Source: Aphanomyces cochlioides (taxonomy: Eukaryota > Oomycota > Saprolegniomycetes > Saprolegniales > Verrucalvaceae). Taken from it: DNA of 64,000 nt. Made by a program: the position numbers and the translations under genes. The stretch spans positions 248,001 through 312,000 of the forward strand of contig JAHQRK010000013.1 in NCBI GenBank assembly GCA_019828595.1. Direction: 5' to 3'. The notes beneath the pieces were generated by a model. The model had not been told where the DNA came from. It did no database searches and saw only the letters and a program-made list of their open reading frames with translations. Positions 34,548 through 46,375 of this stretch are shown here, one piece after another (positions within the stretch are counted from its first letter, which is position 1; every line of letters begins with the position of its first letter).

Positions 34548-36859
34548 CTCGCCAATTTTGTAGACACCCAACACAAATAACTCCAGTCAAGCTTGTTTAA
34601 GCTCATCGCAATAAGCAGTCTCCAATTTTGACCGTCTTTGGTTATCTCATAGAGAGAAACTCGACCTTACATTAATTCTCCAAACCCCATCGTTGGGAAG
34701 CTCATAAATAGCTTCCTGTATGACCAAAGTGTGAAGGAGCCATAAGATAAGCTGTAAACATAGTTGTGCCTATCTTACAGTCTCATAGGGGGCAGAATTG
34801 AAATGGAGCCTTTGCTGATGCCGTCGTAATCTCCTTCATTGTCAGTACTACATTTCCCCCCTCCAGTTTATTCCGGCGTTGGTGCATGCAGGATGCTTTC
34901 ATTCTCAACGAGGCATTGCCCCGAAAACTTGTTCACTTTTTCCCCCGCATTTCAATGTGACAAAAACTTATAAAAAAATGCACCACTCCGTTGGGTATAT
35001 CTTTGTATGGCGATGATAGTTTTGTATCGTTGAAGGAGCTTTGGGAATATTCAAAGCCCAGTTTTCACATAATGTATAGATTAAATCGGAAACACGACAA
35101 TTTTATCCGACAATTTTATGATTGGTCAAAAAGAATAGTATTTCGATTGACTTTGTCCTCAATGGAATCGACAACCTTTTGGAGTTTAGGCCTCATACCC
35201 TAATAACTCTACTGGATGTGTTTGCTATGCTGCGCGATTGTAGAAGACAACGGCTTGTGTCAGCGTGATAGTTTAACTCGGTTATATTAATTCAACATGC
35301 AGTTAAGAGCATATTCCCTAGAATGAGATCATGCGTCAAGTAACGTTATTTAGGTTCTTGCGAATGTCACAACCAGTCCTCATCGAATGCACATTGGATT
35401 AGTCGTCATGATCTGTAAGATGCTTCTCAGGCATCGACTGCATGATAGAGAGCGTGTACTCAAAGCTGTCTAAATATTAGGCGATGTTGAAGCTAAACAA
35501 ACCTTTGATTCCAAGTTAGGCTTCAAAATCGCCCGATTTTGTTGTGAGATTATAATGCAGGCATGCTCTGAACACGATGCAACTCTAATCTAGTGCCAGC
35601 TTACCATAGCTGTGATGTAAGGCATGTTGATTGCATTTACTACCAAGAGCGATGCCTTTGAATGTGTCGAACAGAATAAATGCCGTCATCTTGAAAGTCA
35701 ATGCACTGAGCATGCGCTAAAACACAAGTACGCAATACTGGCACTAGTTTAGAGTTACAACATGTTCAGAGCATGCATAAACGTCTCGCTGCAAAATCAG
35801 GCGACTTGAAGCCAAACTCGGATTCATGCTTGGTGCTCTCAATCTATCATCGAGAGCACCATGCATGAAAATAAATGTCTCACTCCAATATCGCCTCATG
35901 TTTTAGCGACTTAAGGCACACGGTCTTGATCATGCATTAGATAAACCGGGAAGCATCTTTAGACTCATCACACGTGGTCACGTAGTTTATAGACCGCTGT
36001 GAAACACAATACATGCATAGAATCAAAAAGTTTACAGTCCACCATTAAACGCTGTATGGCTATGGAGAGTCTAGTGCAGAATGCAAAAGCTCGTTGATTT
36101 CATTCATTGAGGTTTCTAGAACGATGATGATCAATCTGCACCTTGTAAAACAGACCAATTCATTTAAAACATTGACTTTTTGTAATTTAGCCAATCAAAC
36201 GCTGTACATGTTAAATGTTAACGATATGTGTCGGCCGCGACAACTTCCTTGTCCAATCACCTGATTCGAATGAGTTTACAACCAATCAGATAACGATTTT
36301 GAGTCGGTTGTCCAATCAAAAGTCTGAAATTTGTCGGTTTTTTGTCGTGTGTATATTATGTAAAAATGGATACTATTATTGATAGTATTTAACTGCTCAA
36401 AATAAATTATTGACAGGAAAATGCAATAAATTTGATAACGTAATGCAGGTCGAGTTGTCAGCTTCCGACTGACAATCCGCTTGATGCCCAAGAAATATAC
36501 AGTAATGATTACCAACATTTCGTTGACAAGATGATTTAAATCAAGAGACTCTTTTCGTTGCGCTTATCCTGCGTGAAATCGAATGAAGTTCATCAACAAA
36601 CTATAACTATTTGTTACTATTAATAGTACTACGTAGACAATAAGTACAGTGCGAACTCATTTCATAATATTATGAAGTCAAAAATTATTTATATAAAAAC
36701 GTTGTACGAAATATTGTCGATTCTACATAAAATTTGGATGTGGGCTCAATCGAATCTCGCGGGCAAATCTCGCCACCAATCGACGCGATTGGCCAATTTT
36801 CAGAACCGCGATTGTGATTGGCTATTGCCACAGAATGCATCCATACAAGTCATTCCAGT
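34548..36859. other. Long gene-poor AT-rich stretch
   Basis: No supported gene. It holds a fold-back structure at about 35508-35870, the palindrome TACTATTAATAGTA at 36615-36628 with a variant near 36370, and several CCAATCA/TGATTGG motifs (for example around 36185, 36290 and 36780). Confidence 0.5.
35508..35870. repeat. Imperfect fold-back repeat with terminal hairpin
   Basis: Sequence at about 35508-35612 (GATTCCAAGTTAGGCTTCAA, later GCATGCTCTGAACA and CTAGTGCCAG) recurs as an imperfect reverse complement at about 35738-35830. A tight hairpin follows with arms GGTGCTCTC and GAGAGCACC (about 35840-35868). No ORF; probably a fold-back MITE. Confidence 0.55.
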
Positions 36860-37860
36860 ATGACAACTCGTAGCTACGATGGAGACAGCCCTGCAATGAA
36901 CACTCGTTCATCTCAGACATCACAACATACCAACTCCCAAGACGACAATCAAGAAACCAGCTCGAGCTCCCTCTGCGAGATTACTCTGACGCCTTTGGTC
37001 AAGAACAGGGTTGGCGAGAGGAATACGTCGGCAATCAAACTGTCCACATTTGTGTGTGGGGGCATTTCATGGAACTCAATCAAGTCGCAGATCTTTGCGC
37101 GGTACAAGTCAAAGTGCATGGGCATCGCCATTCGAGACGAGTCTGGCGTGTGGACGGTTCGAAACGACCCACCAACTGAAGCTGACTTTGCTACGATTTT
37201 TGCGTTGAGGTTGGGATCACACACCAAACGAATCGAGAGGGACGTTAACATGCACGATTGGCTTGTTTGCGTGCGTCATCAACGAGTGATTTTGTCGATA
37301 TACAAGTATGGGAACGAGATAGGGACGAAACAGCAGTTAGCCGAATTCAACTCACAGTGTGTTGCCCCAAGCAATTGTGATCGATTCAAGATTACATTGA
37401 AAAATTACGCACTCAATGGGCTACAACATGGGAGGCCGACAGCCCTATATGGCGTATATGGGCCACACACGTGGTAAAACCACCAATGCTTGCCTGGGAG
37501 TCAAGAGTTCGTCAAGACCCACCGCCTCATGTTTTGGCACGCTTGCGGCCAGCCACCTCATCCCACGCAGTTCGACTCGATAGGATTTTCCAGAATAATC
37601 GAACAAGCTTGGACGTCATCGACGGCGCGCTGTTGGAGCTAAACCAATTGAAACTTGCCATGGAACAAACCAAATCCACAATGAATGTCGTCAGTCGACG
37701 ACTTGAACTCTTTGAGCAATCTCTTGTGGCAAAGCGCAAAATTATTGTTTCACAGGATCAAGAGTTTGCGCCAATTCCAGCAATTGAACTGCCAATTCCT
37801 CTACTCTCCGACAACAATAATGACATTGATCACGACTACGGTTTAGAAGACACAGATTAG
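36860..37860 (+). CDS. Accessory protein of a DDE_3 transposon (unknown family)
   Basis: Starts MTTRSYDGDSPAMNTRSS, a disordered Ser/Gln-rich leader, then a folded-looking domain (STFVCGGISWNSIKSQIF, WLVCVRHQRVILSIYKYG). The frame closes near 37477. An inferred ~47-nt intron (about 37453-37499, GTATAT..GGGAG) carries it into RVRQDPPPHVLARLRP and a coiled coil (LLELNQLKLAMEQ), ending TAG at 37860. It sits head-to-head at its 3' end with the transposase at 37866, only a few bases apart, as in two-gene transposons. Function unknown; a DNA-binding partner role is inferred from position. Confidence 0.5.
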
Positions 37861-37865
37861 GTTTG

Positions 37866-38952
37866 TTATTGTCGAATTACAAATCCTAAATCATCGTCAT
37901 TAAGCTCTGTGTCTCCAATGCGTACTTTTCCACGCGCAAGACCACGGCAAGGATCAAAACGCCCATTAGCAGAATATCCACAGTGGCTAAACACTTTTCC
38001 CATGGTGAATTGCTTTAAGCCACACATTGTCTTCACAACAAAGTAAATCAGGTTTGCTTCAGTGCGACACTCGACATAAGACCTCTGAAACAACTTCTTC
38101 ACGTAGCCGAAGAAGTATTCGATGGGATTATAGAACGGGCAATAGGCGGGAAGAAATATCGGGACGATACCCAAAGACCGTAAGTGTAAAATGGCCTCAG
38201 CATTGCAGTGGATTTTGGCTCCGTCGAGAATCCACACCGAATTGGTTCCTGGGTGCATCTGAACTTTGCCAGAGTGGGCGAATGAGCAACAGCCACGCAA
38301 AAAGGCTTTACTGTCGAATGTGCCCTGGACATCACAGTAATCAAGGAGTCCGTCCGCTCCAAGAAAACAAAGCAGAGATACCCTGGGCTTTCTTCCAAAT
38401 TGGCCTCGTATCACAATCTTGTCACCCTTCATAGCGTATCCACGCCGTCGGAGCATTCCTCGATTGTCAAAACTATCAATATCAATTAGACAAGTGCTAA
38501 CGTGATGATGACATCGTGTTGTACCTCACTTCATCAAAAAAGACAATATTTCGCTGACTCCACGTGATCGAGTCTATCTCACTGACAAAACGGCAGATAT
38601 CTTGCTGGTGAATTTGAATGACGCGTCTTTCGATGACTTTCCATGTCATTCCACTATCGTGGATGACTTTCTAGACTGTCGAAATGAATATAAAGCGGTG
38701 GAAATGCAGTTCAAAGGCAGTTTTTGCCTCATAGAGGAGGCTCAATGGATGACGCTTGTAGTGATCAACTATCCATTGTTTCTCAAGAGTAGTAAAAGTC
38801 CCGTCCACGACTGACGTCTTTCTTTGGTACCCCCCAGTTTGCTCATATTTGCGAATCCAATTCGCAATCGTCTGTTCATTCTTGCCGTACAGGGTTGCAA
38901 GTTGGTGCCTCTTTCGTCCAAGAAAGTAGTGCCCGTACAGACAATGCATCAC
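37866..38952 (-). pseudogene. DDE_3 (IS630/Tc1-type) transposase with one premature stop
   Basis: N-terminal HTH (MMHCLYGHYFLGRKRHQLAT, then NEQTIANWIRKYEQTGG). A second helix block reaches ISTV followed by TAG near 38671, where homologues have Trp, then KVIHDSGMTWKVIERR in the same frame. The stop is one base from TGG. A short intron near 38466-38525 (GTACAACACG..GATAG) joins FFDEV to SFDNRGMLRRRG. The catalytic DDE residues are intact: FFDEV, VWILDGAKIH and YNPIEYFFGYVK. TAA at 37866-37868. Confidence 0.7.
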
Positions 38953-40408
38953 CGTATTTGGACTAGCGTGTTATGAGAGTGCTGACTCGATGGCACTCAT
39001 GAATTCTTTCGGCCTTTCCTTCGCGGCGCTTTCAGTCTTGGATATTTGAAAACAACAACACGTGATTGGATGAATTTAATCAGCCAATCGGATCAATTGG
39101 AAATCTCGCCAGCAAACCGCACATAAATCCAAAATTTCACTCAAAAGCACAATAAATAATGAATTTTATATTGTTGTTTGGGTCCAAAACTGGAATTCTG
39201 ATATGTTTCAAAATTTATACTCATATTGTCTTTTTCGTCCAAATTTACAGTTTTGATCAAAATCGACGAAATTTGTGTGATCAATCGGGCAATAGTGAAT
39301 TCAAGTATAATCGGATAGTACATGAATTAGTGTGTGTGTGTTGGTGTGTTTTGTGTGTGTTTAAACAAACTCTGGACGCTGATTGGCTGGTTCGATTTGG
39401 TGATTGATTCAAAGTTTGATCGATTTCAGCCAAGTTCGGAAATTTTGAGTAAATCAGACAATACATTTTTTAAGATTGAATCAAGCATTTTCTAAAATTG
39501 CCCTCGATCTTGAACCTTACATAGTGTAATTTCAAACGTTTTATTGTGCTTTCGAGCAATATTTCGGATTTCGGCGTGATTTGTGGAATCGTTCAACAAT
39601 CGTTTTGATTGGCTAGATTGATATAGGTGAATCGTTTTGGCCAATCAGACCTCGACCTCGAAAAATTAGCCAATCAGATCGATTCGCTTATCGGTTATAC
39701 GACACCCAAAATTTGTATCAAATCGACAATAAATAATTGAAAACTAGTTCGAAACATTCAATTTCATTTCACTTGAAATTTGTATGAGTCAATTGTTGCG
39801 TCAAAATTTATTCCGCACGACTCTAATTTTGTATTAAAACCACAATATTGTCAATTTCATTCGAAATTGTGAGGGGGGTCCGAAATGTATCAAAACACAC
39901 CCAGACACACGTGTAATTAATTTGGGACGTTTGCCATTCTTTTCATTTATACTTGACTTCAGTATCATCGAATCGATTTGAAATCGAATTCGATTTTTGT
40001 AAAAAAATACAAATTTGGGTGAAAAAGACAATATCATGTCGATAATTTTCCCAGTATAAAATCGAAAATTCGTGAAAAATGGATTTAATTAGGGTGACTC
40101 ATCAACAAATTTCTATCTCATTTAATGAGATAATATGAGCGATACTACTGCGGGAAGCATCATCACCCACACAGCCAAAGCGCGATGGCCCGAGCTTTCT
40201 TCACTTCCAAAGCTTGGCAAATCTTAGTCGATGCACTTTCCATGTTCTATCGTACGTTCTTGACCTTTAATTTGCATCTTTTGTCAAACTGAGCCACAGT
40301 GGTCCTTTTCCCCTTCCTCTAGCACCATTACAGCACCCATATTTTATTTTTCCAAGGAGCTGACCACTTCCACAAGCTCGTTTGTTGGCCAGACCCGACC
40401 GTGCAAGC
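38953..40408. other. Gene-poor AT-rich stretch with an unoccupied Harbinger target site
   Basis: Rich in CCAATCA motifs (for example 39640-39680). At 39831-39890 lies a sequence with GAAATTGTGAGGGGGGTCCG, which is the uninterrupted form of the site occupied by the Harbinger element at 44.83-47.58 kb. The flanking 39890-40000 sequence recurs at about 48590-48700. Confidence 0.6.
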
Positions 40409-41303
40409 ATGCCCTCTGCTCGAGCTAAGCTCCTTGGTGCTCTCTTTCTCGCAACAGTGTCGTCTTTATATGCCGCAGGTGACGCTCGTCATTTCCTGTC
40501 TTCTAGATCTGAAGAAACTCTATGCCGTAGATCAAAGTCTGTGCACGACTGCTCAATCCTGTGTCGTGAAAACGTCGCCCACTGGTGTCACCGTTTGCAA
40601 TCGAACGACCTCGTCGTGTCCTATTTGTCTTTTTGTCCAGGTTGACGTTGTCTTTTGCGCTGAACATGGCATATCTGGTTGTGAGAATACGTCGGCAGTT
40701 CTTTGCCCTGATACTCCAAGTGCTTCCACTCAACCACCAGCACCACCTTCGACCAACAATCATGTCGTTGGGATCGTCGTTGGAAGTCTTTGTGGTTTGT
40801 TGGCTTTGATTCTAGTCGTGGTGTGGATAAAACACCACCGACGAGCAAAAGAACAGCGGGAAATGCGTATGTCCATGAGTATGTCCTCCGTCCACAGTGC
40901 CCTCAGCCGATCTGATTTCTTTGACATGCCCCAAGATCCGCGATCTTCCGGGGGCTCGTCCTCCGTGCTCATGCGCCACAATAACCACAGTCCCAACCAT
41001 TCTTCCATTCCCCCACCACAACCGCCCCCACAATATGACGTGAATACCATTATAAGTGGCCACAGCATGGTTGCTTTGCCTGGTCATCCTCTTGGCCCCT
41101 CGACACCTGGCAGTCCTCTCCGCAGTCTCGAAGAATACGTTCTCAATCCGCCCGCCCACTCAGTTGATGCGTTCGATGTGACCACGAACGATTTTGACCA
41201 AATGCTCGTGCTCAAATCGGCTGCAATGCCGTCATCCAGTGTAGGCCGACTCAGTCGAGGAGCCAGTGGTTCTGTAGTTGGCTCAAGAGCACCTTCGACG
41301 TAG
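40409..41303 (+). CDS. Type I membrane protein with Cys-rich ectodomain and Pro/Ser-rich tail
   Basis: The best start is the ATG at 40409, giving a signal peptide (MPSARAKLLGALFLATVSS). Joining it to the long downstream frame needs a very short intron (about 28 nt, GTGACG..TTCTAG, near 40480-40507). The alternative ATG at 40401 in the main frame has no such splice but a poorer leader. The ectodomain holds about ten cysteines (CTTAQSCVV, CNRTTSSCPIC, CAEHGISGC). One transmembrane helix (VVGIVVGSLCGLLALILVVVW) is followed by a basic stop-transfer (KHHRRAKEQR) and a ~150-residue Ser/Pro-rich cytoplasmic tail with SIPPPQPPPQ. The architecture resembles oomycete surface receptors without a kinase domain; no enzyme domain is seen. 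Confidence 0.65.
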
Positions 41304-41953
41304 TAGCGTTTACAGTATTTATCGTAAAGACACGTGAAGCCATAGCCCGCTTGCTCGGTTGAGCCCTATCAGATTCAGACTTAATTTCATGAATGTACAT
41401 TGTCGTCATCATCGTTTGCGGTTGAAACATCATCAAAGCTATTAACATAACAGAGGGATTCTCGAGTCTCATTCTTGATGTTCCTCATTCGAATTTTTTT
41501 CTTAATTGATTAATGATTAAAGTTCCATCGCCTCATTGTTCTCCTGTATGAGCGGAGTTAGAATCCCCAAAGCCTGCACCCATCCTTAGAGTATACACCC
41601 ACGAGCATACTAATCCTTCGACAATAAGCTCAAAGGTATATAAAAGTGACTCGACTTCGAATGTTTGCGTAGCTTTATAAGGATATGATTAATATAGAGG
41701 ATTACTTGTCAGTCTATCTCTTTAGTGAACCTTGTGCAAACTACAGAGAGAGACAAACCCTGTTGACAAGAGTTTACCTAAATGTAATAATTTTAATTTT
41801 AATAGTTATAATTATATTTTTATCCAATCATGTGCAATGATTATCATTTTATAAAATCTTATCGTTTTTTTCCATATTGGATATTTTCTGAAAAATGCAT
41901 ATTTAGGCGCAATAGTTGTCAAATTTTTAATAAAATATATTCAATTTGCCACC
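41304..41953. other. Intergenic, no supported feature
   Basis: AT-rich spacer. Only short ORFs, none with features worth calling. Confidence 0.4.
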
Positions 41954-43053
41954 ATGTCGGTGGCAGTGGATCGCCATGAGAATGGATTGATTGCATGGTT
42001 GAGTCCATCAAATGGCTCTGGTACACCACGGCCAGCGTTCTTTCCAGCTTGATGGCGTTGTAGGCGTCAAGCTACATGGCTCTCTCGTCGCTGGCATCGT
42101 GGCATGGGTTGAGGTCATTGCATTCCTTGGCGAAACGTTCCTCTCCATGATCATCTCGCTGGCATGTCGAAGTCTGTTTCATGCAGCCGCCGCTCTTGTA
42201 TGGCCTCACGACACGACAACTACTAGCCTGGGCGACGTAGTTTGGGACGCTCTTTTCGTCTGTGTCTACTTGCTTCGCCGTTCTGCTGGCAACTTCCATC
42301 AACCATCCATTTCAACGTGGATGACACGGTATATGACACTTTTCTATGCATCTCCTGACGCTCTGCATGGCATAGCTTAGGACTGCATCCTACAGCTCTC
42401 TCACAACTTACAAGAGGCTGGATTGTCTATCAAATTGCTGGCTTTCTTGCATTTGTGGGCTACCAACATGTGGCCAACGACTGGGTGATGTCTTGGACAA
42501 ACTACTACGGTAGCTCGAAAGACTCGGTGCAATGGCCGCATGTACTTGAGATCCTCGTGCTTTCACCGCTGAAAGAAGAGCTCGTTTTCCGTGGTTTGGC
42601 CTATCATTTGCTCTTGAATCGGTGTTGAAATCCTCATTGTTGCAGCTTTAACCCCATGGCCTTCATAGAATTCCGAAGCCGATTGTCGCTGGCCTGGTCT
42701 CAAGCATCTTGTTTGGCTGCATGCACTTGGTCAACTTGAAACAATCCAAGTTTTCCACCATGTATGTCTTGATCCAGATGGGTCTTGGCGTTGAAATCGG
42801 CGTCTTTTATTCACTCACGTACGCTCGAACGGGGTCACTTTTCGAATGCGTCGTCCTGCACGTCGTCAACAATGTTTTATCAAGCTTTACTTCCACCGAG
42901 ATGGAATTGTCGTCCTCACCATGGCTTGCTGCCCTTTGTAAGTCCTCTTCACCTCTCAAGCCACTGACTTCTCTAGTGGTCCATTCAATTCTATGGTATG
43001 CCTTCTTGATCTATCTGTCGCATCAAGCCCTTCGAGCTCAAACAAGTCGATGA
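41954..43053 (+). CDS. CPBP-family (CAAX-protease/bacteriocin-processing-like) membrane protein
   Basis: The diagnostic part is secure: LSPLKEELVFRGLAYHLLL gives the EExxxR motif, an intron at 42622..42668 leads to RIPKPIVAGLVSSILFG, then FGCMHLVNL and CVVLHVVNNV supply the second and third His-containing motifs. The last intron (about 42938-42975) restores LVHSILWYAFLIYLSH and the stop is at 43051-43053. Several transmembrane helices are evident. These proteins include type II CAAX prenyl proteases (Rce1-like) acting in the ER membrane. The 5' exons (41954 to about 42370) are less certain: start MSVAVDRHENG at 41954 or MVESIKWLWYTT at 41995, then a membrane segment near 42110-42200. Confidence 0.75.
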
Positions 43054-43279
43054 AACCTCAGCAGTCTTGATAAGCTAGACATACCATTTGTACACTTAAA
43101 CTGGAATAGATGAAATAGTTTAGAACCAGAAACCCTTGAACCTCTTGTCTCCACTGAGACCTTCAGCCACGGATGGCTTCGTACTCTTCCAGTAGAACGC
43201 GCAATTGGGTGGCTGATGAATCCTCTTGGCTCCTTTTAACGCCTAATATGCCATCCACCCATGTTGACTAAGGCCTCCG

Positions 43280-44578
43280 TTATGAAAATGCTATCGCTGA
43301 TATCTTGGATGTAATTGCTCCCTTGGTAGCCAAGTGAATCTTAATGTCACTGCTGTTGTAGTCCACCAAAGAGGTAACTTCATCGTGCAACCAAGGTGCC
43401 AGCAATGTGCCGATTGTTCCCCAGGCAGTCTGGAAGGCGAGATGTTTCATTCAATCACTTACAAGCTGTAAGACGATGGCAAAGAGGCCAAGGTGCATAA
43501 AGTTATCGGCCCCCTGTAGCGCCCCAGATTTCCCCCTGCCTCTCATATTCAAACAAGCTTCGGATCTGCAATTGAGAAATGCAAACTGGCTTACCCCGTA
43601 CTTTTGTCCGCGTCCATGGGAGCTGTAGGCCTTCAACTTGTGATAAATGCTTGACCACGACTCTCACCTCCTCAGTACCGTACAAGTGGCATCATGAAGA
43701 GACAGAGCTTCGATATCCTCGACCACAAACCGAGTTCCCCTCAGGGTAGTATGTCCACTATCAATCAAGTAAACTACATTTTCCAAGAGCTAAGCCAACT
43801 CCCTGAACAAAGTGCGCCACGAAATGCCCCTCTCGCCCTTCAGCCACGAGCTACCCAGCTTCCAGCTCCCAAACCGTCCACCGTTTGAATGTCTCTGTCT
43901 CCAAAAATTCCCCCCAAACAATTCATCCTAGTCCTTCGTTGCCTACGAGACTTCGGCGGCCATGACGACGTCTTTTCAATACAATGACCCATTTCTGTAG
44001 CTAGAGCGAGACGATCTCTCCATCAAGAGCCACATTGAGTCATCGTGAAGCTTTGAATCTGTTGACCGTGCAAGATGAAGATTCAAGCGAGGGCACCTTT
44101 TTGTTTAGTTCATCGCTCCTATGCCGAACCAGACATTGCATTGTTCAGACAACGCCATGGGATTGTGTCATCGAGTGTGGCTCCACCCAGTTGTAGAGGC
44201 ATGCGACGAACTCGCGACAGACAATGAGGAATCTCAGGTCCTTGATATCTCGCAAGATATGCCGAATACAAACAAGCAAGCAAGATGGCAGCCTCACTGG
44301 AAACTCACGTTCTTCTTTAATTTCTTTGTCACGTCCATGTAAATGGCGTCGGCGAGCGGCTGTGGCTTAGGAGCTGGCTCACTGGACACACTACAACCAC
44401 ATCTTGAATACATTCATAGGCTGGAAACGACGTACATGCCGACGAAAGCGTGGCTCATTTGATGTGTCTGCTTGCTCACATGCATTGCACGCTCCAGATT
44501 GCCTTTCATTTGAGCCATTGACGCATGGAGATCGACCAACTGCCGACTCAATCCTTCATACAGCGCAGCTTTGTCCAT
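43280..44578 (-). CDS. Hypothetical multi-exon protein with N-terminal coiled coil
   Basis: The ATG at 44576-44578 opens a helical N-terminus (MDKAALYEGLSRQLVDLHAS, HVSKQTHQMSHAFVG). An intron of about 54 nt joins to IEPAPKPQPLADAIYMDVT. Downstream coding-like exons include TRFVVEDIEALSLHD near 43740-43650, ALQGADNFMHLGLFAIVLQL near 43455-43510, and a last exon (TAWGTIGTLLAPWLHDEVTS) ending TAA at 43280-43282. Some introns look as short as about 30 nt. The middle exons are not resolved and no family is recognised; it may be two genes. Confidence 0.4.
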
Positions 44579-44956
44579 GTTCCATCCAGTCGAGAATTAT
44601 CAATTTGAAATAGTCGTACAATAGGTACATACAAAAGAATCACAATGTACTGATACAATATAAACATTAAATGTATTTGTACGTTTCTTACAGTACGCAC
44701 AATGTATAGATTTCCCAAAAATCCACCAATCAGGAAAATTCCAGTAATTATTTCCAAAGTTCTTTCTATTTCTTCTTTATTTGAATTTGATTTGATCACA
44801 ATTATTGTCAATTTCATTCGAAATTGTGAGGGTTAGAGCATCTCAACCAGTTGTCAGTATACTTATACTCAAATCTAAATTTTAATGACAGAAATTTTAA
44901 TGATTTTTGGAATTTCCACACCAGTCCTTCGGTATCAGATTTTGTTTTGTCTCAAG

Positions 44957-46338
44957 ATGAACAGAGCAAGTGGTTTGGACAGTGAGAGCTCCTCGGAGGA
45001 TGACGACGACATGGACTCTGTGTTTTGCCTGACCTTGTTGGGTTATTTGAATGGTTGCGGACAAGTTGAAAGGCAACGAGGTGGCTCAAGACCTGGAAAA
45101 GCGCCAAACAAGGATAGGCGAAGATTGTACCCGAAGTTGTTGTTTGAAGATTATTGGGGTGAAGCCCCCGTGTACGATGGCAAACACTTTAGACGTACGT
45201 TCAGAATGCCACGAGAGTTATTTGACAAAATACACGCGAAGGTCGCTCGTCACGACACATATTTCAAACAAAAGCGCAATGCAGCAAAGGTGCCAACAGA
45301 TATATGACTATATTAATTACTCTCGTAGCTTCTAGGTTTCACATCGCTTCAACAAGTAGTTGCTGCTGTGAGAATGTTAACGTCAGGGGCCTCGGCTCAC
45401 GTGTTGGACGACAAATTCCGCCTCACCGAATCGACGGCAATAGAAAATCTTTTAAGATTTTGCTCAGCCATTATTTCAATTTATGAACCACAAGTTTTAC
45501 GATCGCCAAATGTTTCAGAACTTGAAAGACTACTGCAAGATGAAATCGCCGATGGATTTCCAGGTTGCATTGGTTTGAAATGAATTTACAACACACGCAA
45601 AAGATTATCGTAGGATCTTTCGATTGTATGCATGTCAAATGGAAAAATTGTCCTTCATCATGGGCTGGAATGTTTTCTGGGAAAGAAATGGAACCAACCA
45701 TTGTCTTGGAAGCTGTGGCTGATCATCGTGGGAGATTCTGGCATTTCTTTTTTGGTTGCCCTGGTTCCTTGAACGACATCAATGTGGTCCAGAGGTCACA
45801 TCTTTTTCACAATATTATTAATGGAGTGACCCCTCAAGTGTCTTACGTTGTGAACAATACAACGTATACAATGCCATACTACCTGGTCGACGGAATATAT
45901 CCCAAGTACTCCTGCTTTGTGCCGTCAATTGCAAACCCCAAAAATGTTAGAGAGACGCATTTCTCGCGCTTGCACGAGGCAAAAAGAAAAGACGTCGAAA
46001 GAGCTTTTGGAATGCTTCAAAATAGATGGCACATCATAACAACCCCAATGCGACTGTGGAGTCGAGATGCTATAGCTGTTGTCGTCAAATGCTGCGTCAT
46101 TTTGCACAATATTATTATCGACTACGAATCACAACATGGCTTGGACTCGAGATATATTGAAGCCGAGGAATTCGAGCCGCAGAGGCCAGTTGTGTTGCAA
46201 CCACGAACCACAGAGGTGATTTCCGTCGAAGCTAATTTGATAAACAAGTCCAGAATTATCGACAATGCGGCGCATCGTAGATTACAAAGCGATCTTGTTG
46301 ATCATTTGTGGGCATCGCTTGGAAGTAGTTTCGATTAA
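44957..46338 (+). CDS. Harbinger (DDE_4, HARBI1-like) transposase, apparently intact
   Basis: Exons 44957..45289, 45329..45572 and 45614..46338 with introns of 39 and 41 nt; phases agree and give 433 residues. An acidic leader (SSEDDDDMDS) precedes LFEDYWGEAPVYDGKHFRR and the HTH-like block (LQQVVAAVRMLTSGASA). All three catalytic residues are present: GSFDCMHVKWKNC (D), GCPGSLNDINVV (D) and ARKDVERAFGML-type KRKDVERAFG (E). No stop or frameshift is needed, so this copy may be active or very recently active. It cuts and rejoins DNA at the element ends together with the Myb-like partner. Confidence 0.9.
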
Positions 46339-46375
46339 GATTAAACACATTCATGTATTCAACAATTAGATGAGT

